This document shows, piece by piece, positions 1-5,643 of a DNA stretch of 6,864 nucleotides (within the stretch, counting starts at the first letter, position 1; the number at the start of each line of letters is the position of its first letter). The notes beneath the pieces were generated by a model. It searched no databases and was not told the origin of the DNA. It was given only the letters and a program-made list of their open reading frames with translations. The DNA lies in contig JAUVVP010000101.1 of assembly GCA_030604585.1 (NCBI GenBank), forward strand, positions 1-6,864, given 5' to 3'. The DNA comes from Planctomycetota bacterium. Its GTDB lineage: Bacteria > Planctomycetota > Brocadiia > SM23-32. Both the position numbers and the translations under genes were made by a program.

Positions 1-2226
1 CACGCCGAGCGTCGGGTCCAGAGCCTTGCGCCGGACGAGGGCCTGCTGGAAGGACTGGAAGTCCTTGTAGCCCTGTCCGCTCTGCTCGAAGACGCCGAAC
101 AGGTTCTTCACGGCGTGGAAGACGTTGTGCCCGTAGGCCATGAGTTCGTGCGGGTATTCGTCCTGCACCTCGGCCGTGTCCTCCTTCAGCTTGCCGTGCA
201 CGAAGACGATGTTGCTGATGTCGGACCAGACGTTGCCGAGGAAGCGGTGGTGTCCGCCGCTGGGCGACCAGTTGGAGCCCGTGGCGAAGCGGTAGACGGT
301 ATTGTTGAAGTAGGAGTTGTGGATGGTGCTGACGGCCTCGTAGAACGCGGCGGCGCTGCAGAGCTTGCTGTCGGCGTCGTTGTTCAGGCCCCAGGCGATG
401 TTGTTGAAGACGTAGTTCTTGAAGCTGCCGTCCAGGTAGTAGGCGAAGCCGAGCCTCGCATTGAAGGGCTTGTTTGCGGCCCAGTTCCAGTAGCCGTTGG
501 GGTTGGCCGATATGTTGTTGTAGACATAGAAGGGCCCGCCCTGCCAGGTCTCGATGCCGCCCCAGTCGTTGGTGGCGAGCAGCGTCTGCTCTGCCTTGTT
601 GTGGTGGATCAGGTGGCGCGAGAGCGGCACGTCCCCGCCTGCGCCGCTGGACTTGCCGCCGAACAGGAAGAGGCCCGACCCGTAGGTGCGCAGCAGCATG
701 TTGCCGGCGACTTCCATAGTCTCCGGGAAGCCCACGACCAGCGCGTGTGCGTCTGACTGGCGGAACGGCCGCAGCCCGATCATGAACAGGTTGTTCCTCA
801 GGACTCGTACGTCCGCCAGGCGGCCGCCGCCCCTGCCGATGGTTATGGCGGCGTCGTCCGTGTACTGGATCAGGTTGTCGGACACGACGACCGACCCGAT
901 CCGCACCCTGTTGTTGATCCCTCCGATCCGGACCGCCTTGCTGATGTACTCGAACCGGCAGTTCGAGATGCGCACATCGTCGCTCGTTCCGAGCAGACGG
1001 ATGCCTGCGTTGTCCACCTCCTTGTGCATCCACGGCGCGAAGTGGTAGTCCCACCATGCGTCGTTGAAGCGGAAAGTGAGGCCGCTGATCACGATGTGGC
1101 TGACGCCCGTGGTGTCTACCTTGTCGCGCCCTTCCTGGCCGATGATATCGAGCCGGTTGGGCGAGTTCGCGGAAGCCAGGTCCTGGATGAGGCTGTAGCG
1201 CCGCGCCGCCTCCACGGTGATCGTATCCGGGTCGCGGTCGCCAGGCAGCCGGAGGTGGAGCCGTCCGCCGTCCCCGCGCCTCTCGAACCAGAACTCGCCG
1301 TCGGAGTCGAGATACTGTGGCTTGTCCTCCAGGAAGTATCGGTTGCCGGCGTTGATCTGGCCGCTGTCGCCGTACCACCTTCCTTCAAACGCTAGCGTCC
1401 TCTTCTCGGGGTCGACGGCCACGATCTTCGAGGGGAAGGGCGTTCCCATGACGATGGCCCACTCGGTCCAGACGATGGCGTCCCTGTAGTACTCGGGATT
1501 CTCCGTCAGATGCTTCGTGTCTATGCCGAGGTGCATCGTCTTCCCGTCCACCGTCGTCGTGCGGTTCGCCGCTATCCACCACTGGGGCTGTTCCCACTGC
1601 CACCACTCGCTCAGGACCTCTTCGAGATCGGAGACCTCCCAGTTGGGCGTGCGGGCGATGGGGATGCGCATGACCGAGTCGTCGGCGTCCACTGCCCAGA
1701 TGCGGCGCGGCGCGTAGTCGAGGTCGGCGACCCATACCTTGTCGGCGTCCGGGATGTCCACGTGCTGCGATCCCTTCCTCCAGCCCGTCACGACCTCCGA
1801 ACCCGAGATCACCGCCTCGCCCTGGCCCCAGGACGGGTCGCTGGTGAGAGCGATGGGTTTGCCGGGCCGGCCGGACTCCTTCGCCGTCAGAGCGCCGCGG
1901 TAGGTGACGCCGCGCTTGAACACGTAAGTGTCCACGCCGCTGGCGGCCCTGGCCTGGCCTGCTGCCTGAGGGTCCCATGGATGGTGCTTCCAGGGCTCGT
2001 CCCTGCTCGTGCCCGGGTTGTTGTCGTCCCCGCCCTCGTAGTCGACGTAGCGGACCGAGTCGCCGACCTCGAAGACGAACGGCTGCGGCGCCCACTCCAG
2101 GTCGCCCCTGGCGGTGACCTCGGCGTGGGTCTGTTGCCAACTGTAGGTCTGGGCAGCGCTACAGAGCCCCGCCAGGCCGGCTAAACACACGAGCGACACG
2201 AGAAGCTTCGGCGGACAGTAACTCAT
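1..2226 (-). CDS. Exported right-handed parallel beta-helix protein (3' end cut by window edge)
   Basis: Reading the minus strand from the ATG at 2226 gives 742 codons without a stop, running off the left edge. GGGAG lies 7 bases before the ATG. Residues 1-25 form a Sec signal peptide: K7, a hydrophobic core LLVSLVCLAGLAGL, and a probable cut after SAA (no lipobox, since L precedes C22). Residues 60-84 carry the YVDYEGGDDNNPGTS...PWKHHPWD motif that opens many secreted beta-helix proteins. Residues 291-345 (NAGNRYFLED, LDSDGEFWFERRGDGGRLHL) resemble a segment seen in beta-helix glycoside hydrolases such as GH141-like proteins. From about residue 376 to 680 come irregular beta-helix coils (HIVISGLTF, VRISNCRFEYI, VVVSDNLIQYT, VRVLRNNLF, YVFNNIAW, YFNNTVY). 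Export and fold are well supported; the function (polysaccharide lyase, hydrolase or binding protein) cannot be fixed. The long antisense frames here are codon-bias shadows. Confidence 0.88.
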   Translation of the reverse strand, partial: MSYCPPKLLVSLVCLAGLAGLCSAAQTYSWQQTHAEVTARGDLEWAPQPFVFEVGDSVRYVDYEGGDDNNPGTSRDEPWKHHPWDPQAAGQARAASGVDTYVFKRGVTYRGALTAKESGRPGKPIALTSDPSWGQGEAVISGSEVVTGWRKGSQHVDIPDADKVWVADLDYAPRRIWAVDADDSVMRIPIARTPNWEVSDLEEVLSEWWQWEQPQWWIAANRTTTVDGKTMHLGIDTKHLTENPEYYRDAIVWTEWAIVMGTPFPSKIVAVDPEKRTLAFEGRWYGDSGQINAGNRYFLEDKPQYLDSDGEFWFERRGDGGRLHLRLPGDRDPDTITVEAARRYSLIQDLASANSPNRLDIIGQEGRDKVDTTGVSHIVISGLTFRFNDAWWDYHFAPWMHKEVDNAGIRLLGTSDDVRISNCRFEYISKAVRIGGINNRVRIGSVVVSDNLIQYTDDAAITIGRGGGRLADVRVLRNNLFMIGLRPFRQSDAHALVVGFPETMEVAGNMLLRTYGSGLFLFGGKSSGAGGDVPLSRHLIHHNKAEQTLLATNDWGGIETWQGGPFYVYNNISANPNGYWNWAANKPFNARLGFAYYLDGSFKNYVFNNIAWGLNNDADSKLCSAAAFYEAVSTIHNSYFNNTVYRFATGSNWSPSGGHHRFLGNVWSDISNIVFVHGKLKEDTAEVQDEYPHELMAYGHNVFHAVKNLFGVFEQSGQGYKDFQSFQQALVRRKALDPTLGV

Positions 2227-2272
2227 GCCTGGTCTCCCGGACAGAGAGGGTAGCCCCCATGACTTGCGCATC

Positions 2273-2291
2273 GGCATTCCCAGTGAATGCC
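2273..2291 (-). promoter_or_regulatory. Leader hairpin of the beta-helix gene
   Basis: A perfect 7-bp inverted repeat, GGCATTC / GAATGCC with a 5-base loop, lies between the proposed transcription start (about 2298) and the ATG at 2226. It would fold at the very 5' end of the mRNA and could protect it or regulate it. There is no T-run after it, so it is not an obvious terminator. Its role is inferred only from position. Confidence 0.3.
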
Positions 2292-2304
2292 CTCGTCGCG
2301 CGCA

Positions 2305-2333
2305 ATTCTACCCCCCAGGCCGGCGGCACGCAA
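2305..2333 (-). promoter_or_regulatory. Possible sigma70-type promoter for the beta-helix gene
   Basis: On the minus strand TTGCGT (2328-2333) and TAGAAT (2305-2310) are separated by 17 bases. The -10 box matches consensus at 5 of 6 positions, the -35 box only at its first three. Transcription would start near 2298, giving a leader of about 70 bases before the ATG at 2226. It is the best candidate in the upstream region, but a weak -35 in GC-rich DNA makes it tentative. Confidence 0.35.
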
Positions 2334-2389
2334 CGGCAGAGGATCCCACCGGCCAGCCTCGATTGCCCGCGAAGGCTACTGGGACGCGC

Positions 2390-2580
2390 GTCGCGGCTCA
2401 GGCGCTTGAGCGGCAGAGAGAGGGGCTGGCCCGTCTCAAGGGGCCGGAGCTGATCCGCGACGCACTGCGGGCGCCGGTGGGGGAGATAGAGGCCCGACCG
2501 GACGGCTGCCTGGAGTACAACACAAGCCCCATCAACCTGCTGGAGGCTGACGGGGCATTGCGCATGGATTTGGCAGCGCG
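2390..2580 (+). pseudogene. Coding-like remnant, unrecognised, running into the repeats
   Basis: The plus frame through this stretch reads ALERQREGLARLKGPELI, then RDALRAPVGEIEARPDG, CLEYNTSPINLLEADG and ALRMDLAAR. Its codon use (many GAG, CTG, GCC, ATC, AAC; G often in first position) looks like real high-GC coding sequence, and the opposite strand here translates to low-complexity Ser/Arg-rich sequence. The frame continues to a stop at 2696-2698, but beyond about 2571 it only reads tRNA-like repeat DNA. No start with a ribosome binding site and no recognisable family were found. It may be the remains of a gene whose 3' end was replaced by the repeats, or chance; the call is weak. Confidence 0.25.
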
Positions 2581-2683
2581 GGCGGGTCCGCCTGTGGCGG
2601 ATGAAATTCGAACCCGCGATCCCGTCCCGCGTTCGCGGGAGGATTATGAGCCTGCGCTACCTTTGCAGAAGTGCTCCCCTGGG
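2571..2683 (-). pseudogene. Pseudo-tRNA-Met copy 1
   Basis: This is the distal of the two tRNA-like units. On the minus strand it has a Met-type anticodon loop (GGCTCATAATCC), the T-arm GCGGGTTCGAAT and a 3' end ending in CCA. Here the 3' end itself has two changes relative to the intact gene (TGGCAGCGCGGG on the plus strand, against TGGTAGCGGGGG). A palindromic insertion splits the T-loop from the 3' side of the T-stem, and another sits in the variable region. The D-arm and 5' acceptor strand do not pair properly. It should not give a working tRNA. Confidence 0.7.
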
Positions 2684-2692
2684 TACAAAAAA

Positions 2693-2805
2693 TGGTAGCG
2701 GGGGCGGGTCCGCCTGTGGCGGATGAAATTCGAACCCGCGATCCCGTCCCGCGTTCGCGGGAGGACTATGAGCCTGCGCTACCTTTGCAGAAGTGCTCCC
2801 CTGGG
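2693..2805 (-). pseudogene. Pseudo-tRNA-Met copy 2
   Basis: This unit lies immediately downstream of the intact initiator tRNA. Its last 16 bases before and including CCA are identical to those of the intact tRNA, as is the GCGGGTTCGAAT T-arm segment. The T-arm is interrupted by about 19 extra bases containing a 6-bp palindrome, and the variable region by about 16 extra bases forming TCCCGC/GCGGGA. The anticodon stem can form only about three pairs around an 8-base loop (CTCATAGT), and the 5' acceptor strand (CCAGGGG) mismatches the 3' strand at three positions. It is therefore most likely not functional. Co-transcription from the tRNA promoter is possible. Confidence 0.72.
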
Positions 2806-2814
2806 TACAAAAAA

Positions 2815-2891
<77 letters not shown>

Positions 2892-2904
2892 TTCGTTCTA
2901 CCAT

Positions 2905-2933
2905 AGTATAGCGCTTGCCACGGCCCGCGTCAA
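2905..2933 (-). promoter_or_regulatory. Strong sigma70-type promoter of the initiator tRNA
   Basis: On the minus strand TTGACG (2928-2933) and TATACT (2905-2910) are separated by exactly 17 bases. Both boxes match consensus at 5 of 6 and 4-5 of 6 positions respectively. The tRNA 5' end at 2891 is 13 bases past the -10 box, so transcription should begin about 6-7 bases upstream of the mature tRNA, leaving a short leader for RNase P removal. This fits a strong stable-RNA promoter and indicates that this tRNA copy is active. Confidence 0.87.
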
Positions 2934-3099
2934 GTTCACGAGCGCAGTCCTGCTGCGCCGCCGCCATCCGGGCGTGCGGCCGTCCAAAGCGGCAAGAACG
3001 AGGGCGCATAGGCGGAACGCGGTTTCACTGCGTGGCTGTTAACGTTAGCATGGGGAGTTGGTACTGGGCACCTATGCTCTGTCTGGTGGATAGCGTGCG
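2934..3099. other. Intergenic stretch without recognisable gene
   Basis: No frame here shows a convincing start, ribosome binding site or codon bias on either strand. Base composition is somewhat less GC-rich than the neighbouring genes. Nothing beyond the tRNA promoter at its left edge and the small ORF at its right edge could be supported. Confidence 0.5.
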
Positions 3100-3237
3100 A
3101 TGGAGCTTGGGATATTCGCGTTGGTAGGAGTGTGCATAGGGCTCTTGTTGGCCGTCGTGCTGGCGATGGTACTTCAGGATCCTGCGACCACTCATGGCGG
3201 GACGCGACCACGTCCCGCGTGTGCGGGAAGATCATGA
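3100..3237 (+). CDS. Possible small single-pass membrane protein (45 aa) or truncated remnant
   Basis: An ATG at 3100 opens 45 codons to a TGA at 3235-3237. Residues 2-25 (ELGIFALVGVCIGLL, then LAVVLAMVLQD) form one strongly hydrophobic helix; the rest (about DPATTHGGTRPRPACAGRS) is read from the tRNA-like repeat at 3197-3238. The upstream GGTGG, about 10 bases before ATG, is a poor ribosome binding site. Codons such as ATA, GTA and TTG differ from the GC-rich usage of neighbours. Two readings fit: a genuine tiny membrane protein, or the first part of a longer membrane protein cut by repeat insertion. Its end overlaps the convergent GIY-YIG gene by six bases. Confidence 0.27.
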   Translation: MELGIFALVGVCIGLLLAVVLAMVLQDPATTHGGTRPRPACAGRS

Positions 3238-3238
3238 G
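3197..3238. repeat. Diverged copy of the tRNA-like palindromic repeat
   Basis: Positions 3203-3238 align without gaps to 2615-2650 of the tandem unit, with 30 of 36 bases identical by hand count. The shared part runs from the T-arm side (CGCGAYC) through the palindrome to the anticodon region (ATCATGAG). The hairpin TCCCGC/GCGGGA is intact (3213-3218, 3223-3228) while its loop changed from GTTC to GTGT. Here the left arm also forms a second perfect 8-bp stem, GCGGGACG/CGTCCCGC (3197-3204, 3211-3218), which competes for the same strand. The repeat covers the stop codon of the GIY-YIG gene. Confidence 0.72.
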
Positions 3239-3528
3239 TTTGACTCCCCCCTGCCGAAGCCTTCGGGTGAAAGCCCGGTCAGGCTGTAGAAGCCGGTTGC
3301 GCCCTTCTGGCGCTTGAGTAGACGCTCGAACCTGCGGGCAGCCGTCCGATCGGGGAAGGCCTGTGACCAGACCAATTCCCACGGCCCTCTTCCGCGCGTC
3401 CAGCGGGACACTCCTTCGTTGTGCTGTTGCAGGCGCTTGGCCAGCTCGTCCGTGGTGCCGATGTAGAAGCGCCTGGTCCTGGTGCTGTAGAGAACGTAGA
3501 CGTGGCATGCCCTCTGCTGTTCAGCCAT
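3232..3528 (-). CDS. Small GIY-YIG nuclease domain protein (UPF0213/YhbQ-like)
   Basis: The 98-residue protein is one GIY-YIG domain. The two signature strands are VYVLYS (10-15) and FYIG (21-24), followed by the catalytic-type arginine R32 in AKRLQQHN, H36, and the metal-binding-type glutamate E68 in AARRFERLLK. Tyrosines 11 and 22 are present, so the active site looks complete. Such stand-alone proteins are predicted DNA endonucleases; the biological role is not settled. The length fits the family, but the last dozen residues (about SPEGFGRGESNS) lie at or next to repeat DNA, and the TGA is inside the repeat. GGGGA lies 8 bases before the ATG, a modest ribosome binding site. A terminator hairpin ends only 22 bases upstream, so its own promoter is not evident. 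It may instead be read by transcription through that hairpin. Confidence 0.9.
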   Translation of the reverse strand: MAEQQRACHVYVLYSTRTRRFYIGTTDELAKRLQQHNEGVSRWTRGRGPWELVWSQAFPDRTAARRFERLLKRQKGATGFYSLTGLSPEGFGRGESNS

Positions 3529-3541
3529 AGCGCCGGTCCCC

Positions 3542-3574
3542 AGAAAGCAACAGGCAGGCCCTGAGGCCTGCCTG
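3542..3574 (-). terminator. Rho-independent terminator after the GH5 gene
   Basis: CAGGCAGGCC (3551-3560) and GGCCTGCCTG (3565-3574) form a perfect 10-bp stem with a 4-base CTGA loop. On the minus strand the stem is followed by TTGCTTTCT (3550-3542), a T-rich though not pure tract. It lies about 110 bases past the GH5 stop at 3685 and just before the GIY-YIG start. It fits a terminator for the lipoprotein/GH5 unit with moderate efficiency. Confidence 0.65.
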
Positions 3575-3579
3575 CGTTC

Positions 3580-3605
3580 GCATGGTGGCGGGGGCGAGGG
3601 TCCGC
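3580..3605 (-). repeat. Fragment resembling the tRNA 3' end and first palindrome arm of the repeat
   Basis: The plus strand reads CATGGTGGCGGGGGCGAGGG then TCCGC. Against the repeat junction (ATGGTAGCGGGGGCGGGTCCGC) this differs by one substitution and a two-base insertion. On the minus strand it ends like a tRNA (CGCCCCCGCCACCA). No anticodon or D-arm follows at the expected distance. GGGTCCG (3598-3604) also pairs with CGGACCC (3617-3623). Similarity in such GC-rich DNA could be chance, but its place upstream of the GIY-YIG gene matches the other copy downstream. Confidence 0.35.
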
Positions 3606-3684
3606 TCGCGCCTGCCCGGACCCGTCCCTTGTCGAGATGCCCACACCGCTCGGGGCCACGCCCATGCCGGCGCTCTCGACCTGG

Positions 3685-4920
3685 TCAGTCGGTCGCCTTC
3701 AGCTCGTCCATGACGATCTGGCCGCTCTCGCTCGGCTCGTAGTCCCAGTTGCGAAGCAACGGCGGGCCCGCCTGAGGGTGGAAGCACCAGGCGGTCCAGT
3801 GAAGCTGCTCGTTCTCACGCAGGACCTTGACCATCCTCGGGATGAAGTCGTCCTCCTCCCCGCCTCTGCCCCGAAGGCCGCCGCCCCATTCGCCGATCAG
3901 CACGGGCACCGTCTGGCTCGGCGTGAGGAAGGTGTTCTCCCAGCTGAACTCCGGCTTCCAGTCCTTGTTGCCATAGACGTGGCTGTCGTAGAGGATGTTC
4001 TCGCCCTCGACGGCGTAGCCTGTGAGGATGCCCGACAGGTCGTAGGCCCAGTCCAGCGCGCCGATGACGATGATGCTGTCGGTCGCGCCGGCCGCGCGCG
4101 TGGCGTCGTAGAGCTCCTGCAGGCCGACGGCGCGGTAGCGGATTTTGGTCCTGACGCGCGGGATCGGGTTCTCGGGATCGCGCTCCCGTCGGGTGCGGAC
4201 GTCTTCCTCGACCGGGCCGCCGTTCAGCCCCGTGTCCCACGACTCGCGGTGCGGTTCGTTGTACAGGCCCATCAGCACGGCGGGATGGTTGCCGTAGCGC
4301 TGCCCCAGGTCCTGCCAGAAGAGCTTGGACCCTTCGTCCGGCATGTGGTGCTGGCCGATGTTCTCGCCCCAGACGCCGGCGTTGTTCCAGTGCAGTTCCA
4401 GGATGATGTAGGCGCCGCGCTGGGCCGTGCCGACTACCATGGCGTCCACGATCTCGCGGTAGCGGGCGCCGCCGTCGGACTGCGTGGGCGACCGGCCGAA
4501 CCAGCGATCCTGGCTCAAGGGGACGCGGATGACGTTGGAGCCCCAGTCATCGATGGCCACCTCCAGGGAGCGCATGACGTTCTCGCCCTCGTCCTGCCAC
4601 TCCAGGCTGGCGATGTTGACGCCTCGCAGGCGCACGGGCGTCCCGTCCGGCCCGACCAGGCGGTTGCCCTCGGCGCGGAGCTGCGGCGGGGCGCCCTCTG
4701 GGATGAGGGAGGCCGGGTCGTCGAAGGGCACGATGGTGGGCGGCTCGGACGGCTCCGCGATTGTGTCGACGACGATGTAGGTGATGGGCGGGTTCTTGAG
4801 CGTGTGGATCCTGTCGCGGGCGGCCATGTCGGCGCAGCCCCCCAGAAACACCAGCCAGCCAGCGAAGGCGGCGAACTGCACCAGACGTCCGGTTCGTCCA
4901 AGGAGCGGTCTCATGCTCAT
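3685..4920 (-). CDS. Lipid-anchored GH5-family glycoside hydrolase (endoglucanase/mannanase-like)
   Basis: The 411-residue protein starts at the ATG at 4920, placed 5 bases after a strong GGAGG (4926-4930); the ATG at 4914 is a less well spaced alternative. Residues 1-28 are a lipoprotein signal with lipobox LGGC29; A30 at +2 suggests outer-membrane anchoring. A Pro/acidic linker (30-79) precedes the (beta/alpha)8 domain, which begins LRAEGNRLVGPDGTPVRLRGVNI-like at 81-103. The GH5 residues are all visible: R132 (NVIRVPL), H177 (ELHW), N221-E222 (LYNEPH, acid/base), H314 and Y316 (SHVY), E344 (IGEWGG, nucleophile) and W378 (WTAWCF). It should cleave beta-1,4-linked glucan or mannan by a retaining mechanism; subfamily and substrate cannot be fixed here. 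A charged loop at about 229-262 is longer than I expect. It follows the small lipoprotein gene by 40 bases. Confidence 0.93.
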   Translation of the reverse strand: MSMRPLLGRTGRLVQFAAFAGWLVFLGGCADMAARDRIHTLKNPPITYIVVDTIAEPSEPPTIVPFDDPASLIPEGAPPQLRAEGNRLVGPDGTPVRLRGVNIASLEWQDEGENVMRSLEVAIDDWGSNVIRVPLSQDRWFGRSPTQSDGGARYREIVDAMVVGTAQRGAYIILELHWNNAGVWGENIGQHHMPDEGSKLFWQDLGQRYGNHPAVLMGLYNEPHRESWDTGLNGGPVEEDVRTRRERDPENPIPRVRTKIRYRAVGLQELYDATRAAGATDSIIVIGALDWAYDLSGILTGYAVEGENILYDSHVYGNKDWKPEFSWENTFLTPSQTVPVLIGEWGGGLRGRGGEEDDFIPRMVKVLRENEQLHWTAWCFHPQAGPPLLRNWDYEPSESGQIVMDELKATD

Positions 4921-4960
4921 CTCATCCTCCGTGTGCGCAGATGCGTTCGGGACCTGGCAC

Positions 4961-5377
4961 CTACCTCTGGAACTCGATGTTGGTTATCTTCCACCCGTCG
5001 TCCGTCCGGAGCAGCACATAGGTGGACTTCATCTCCCACCGGCCCATCAGGGCTCCCACGTCCTCAATCCGGACCGTGTCGCCGTCGACGGTCACAACTG
5101 ACCCGGTCAGGTCAAGCTCGTAGGTCGACTCGCGCTCGGCCATCCGCTCCACCATCTGCGCGACGCCTTCCCTGCCGCTGCCGCGCCAGCCCTCGTAGTC
5201 GTCCGAGAACAGGGCCATGGCAGCCTCGGCGTCGTAGGTGGCGACGGCCATTTCATAGTCCCGGAGCAGCCGAAGGGCCCCCTCCTCGTCCCTCAGCTCG
5301 GGCGACACCTGACATCCTGCCAACAGGGCGGCGACGAGCAGGGCCCCAATCGTGGGGCGAAGCTGCTTCGCGTTCAT
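4961..5377 (-). CDS. Small lipoprotein with NTF2/SnoaL-like domain
   Basis: The preferred start is the ATG at 5377, because AAGGGG (5385-5390) then sits at a good 7-base spacing; the ATG at 5383 is only one base from it. Upstream in-frame extension to 5488 would bury the signal peptide and is unlikely. The 138-residue product opens with MNAKQLRPTIGALLVAALLAGC, a lipoprotein signal with C22 as the lipidated residue. The mature part (about RDEEGALRLLRDYEMAVATYD, AEAAMALFSDDYE, then alternating beta strands SVVTVDGDTVRIEDV, STYVLLRTDDGWKITNIEFQ) has the helix-then-sheet pattern of NTF2-like proteins. These bind small ligands or act as accessory domains; no catalytic residues can be assigned. It is probably co-transcribed with the GH5 gene. 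Confidence 0.83.
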   Translation of the reverse strand: MNAKQLRPTIGALLVAALLAGCQVSPELRDEEGALRLLRDYEMAVATYDAEAAMALFSDDYEGWRGSGREGVAQMVERMAERESTYELDLTGSVVTVDGDTVRIEDVGALMGRWEMKSTYVLLRTDDGWKITNIEFQR

Positions 5378-5423
5378 CTCCATTCCCCTTCCCAGAGTAC
5401 GTGTCAGCCTGAGGTCGAACTGC

Positions 5424-5452
5424 AGTCTACCCCGCCTGCTCAACGACATCAA
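5424..5452 (-). promoter_or_regulatory. Probable sigma70-type promoter for the lipoprotein-GH5 unit
   Basis: On the minus strand TTGATG (5447-5452) and TAGACT (5424-5429) are exactly 17 bases apart, matching consensus at 4 and 4 of 6 positions. Transcription would start near 5417, about 40 bases upstream of the ATG at 5377. The spacing and position are good; the boxes are only fair. Confidence 0.5.
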
Positions 5453-5520
5453 CGCAGGTGCTGTGACCTCCCAGTGCGGCCCGGCCAACTCGTGTCCGTG
5501 CTCGGCGCACTAAAGCAGAA

Positions 5521-5594
5521 CCGCATCGTGGGCGTCACCCAGCCGCCGATGCGGCCCCATGTGGACGGTGGCAGCCCCGCTCCCGGGGACTGCC
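5521..5594. terminator. Two adjacent hairpins downstream of the secretin gene
   Basis: GGCAGCCCCG (5570-5579) pairs with CGGGG-A-CTGCC (5584-5594), ten pairs with one bulged A and a 4-base loop, starting about 50 bases past the secretin stop at 5644. Next, CCGCATCG (5521-5528) pairs with CGATGCGG (5547-5554), with an inner TGGG/CCCA stem. Neither has a following T-run on the minus strand, so they may be weak or Rho-assisted terminators or 3'-end stabilisers of the secretin mRNA. Confidence 0.4.
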
Positions 5595-5643
5595 TCTCTG
5601 GATGTAGACTGTACCGACCGATGCCCGGGCTCGCGTTTGTTCG

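Noticed and set aside
115..2184. Several 65-250-codon frames on both strands inside the left gene
   Set aside because: The single 742-codon minus frame with signal peptide and beta-helix motifs explains this region; the others are out-of-frame shadows.
2936..3508. A 190-codon minus-strand frame overlapping the GIY-YIG gene
   Set aside because: It uses another frame of the nuclease gene and then noncoding and repeat DNA; composition is Arg/Pro/Ser-rich and no motif is present.
3637..5412. A 591-codon open frame on the plus strand
   Set aside because: It lies antisense to the GH5 and lipoprotein genes, which have clear motifs and ribosome binding sites. The translation is Ala/Val/Asp/Gly/Arg biased, as expected from the reverse of high-GC coding DNA, with no domain.
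5378..5488. Longer N-terminus for the small lipoprotein, from 5488
   Set aside because: It would place about 37 residues before the lipoprotein signal and would span the predicted promoter; the ribosome binding site favours the ATG at 5377.
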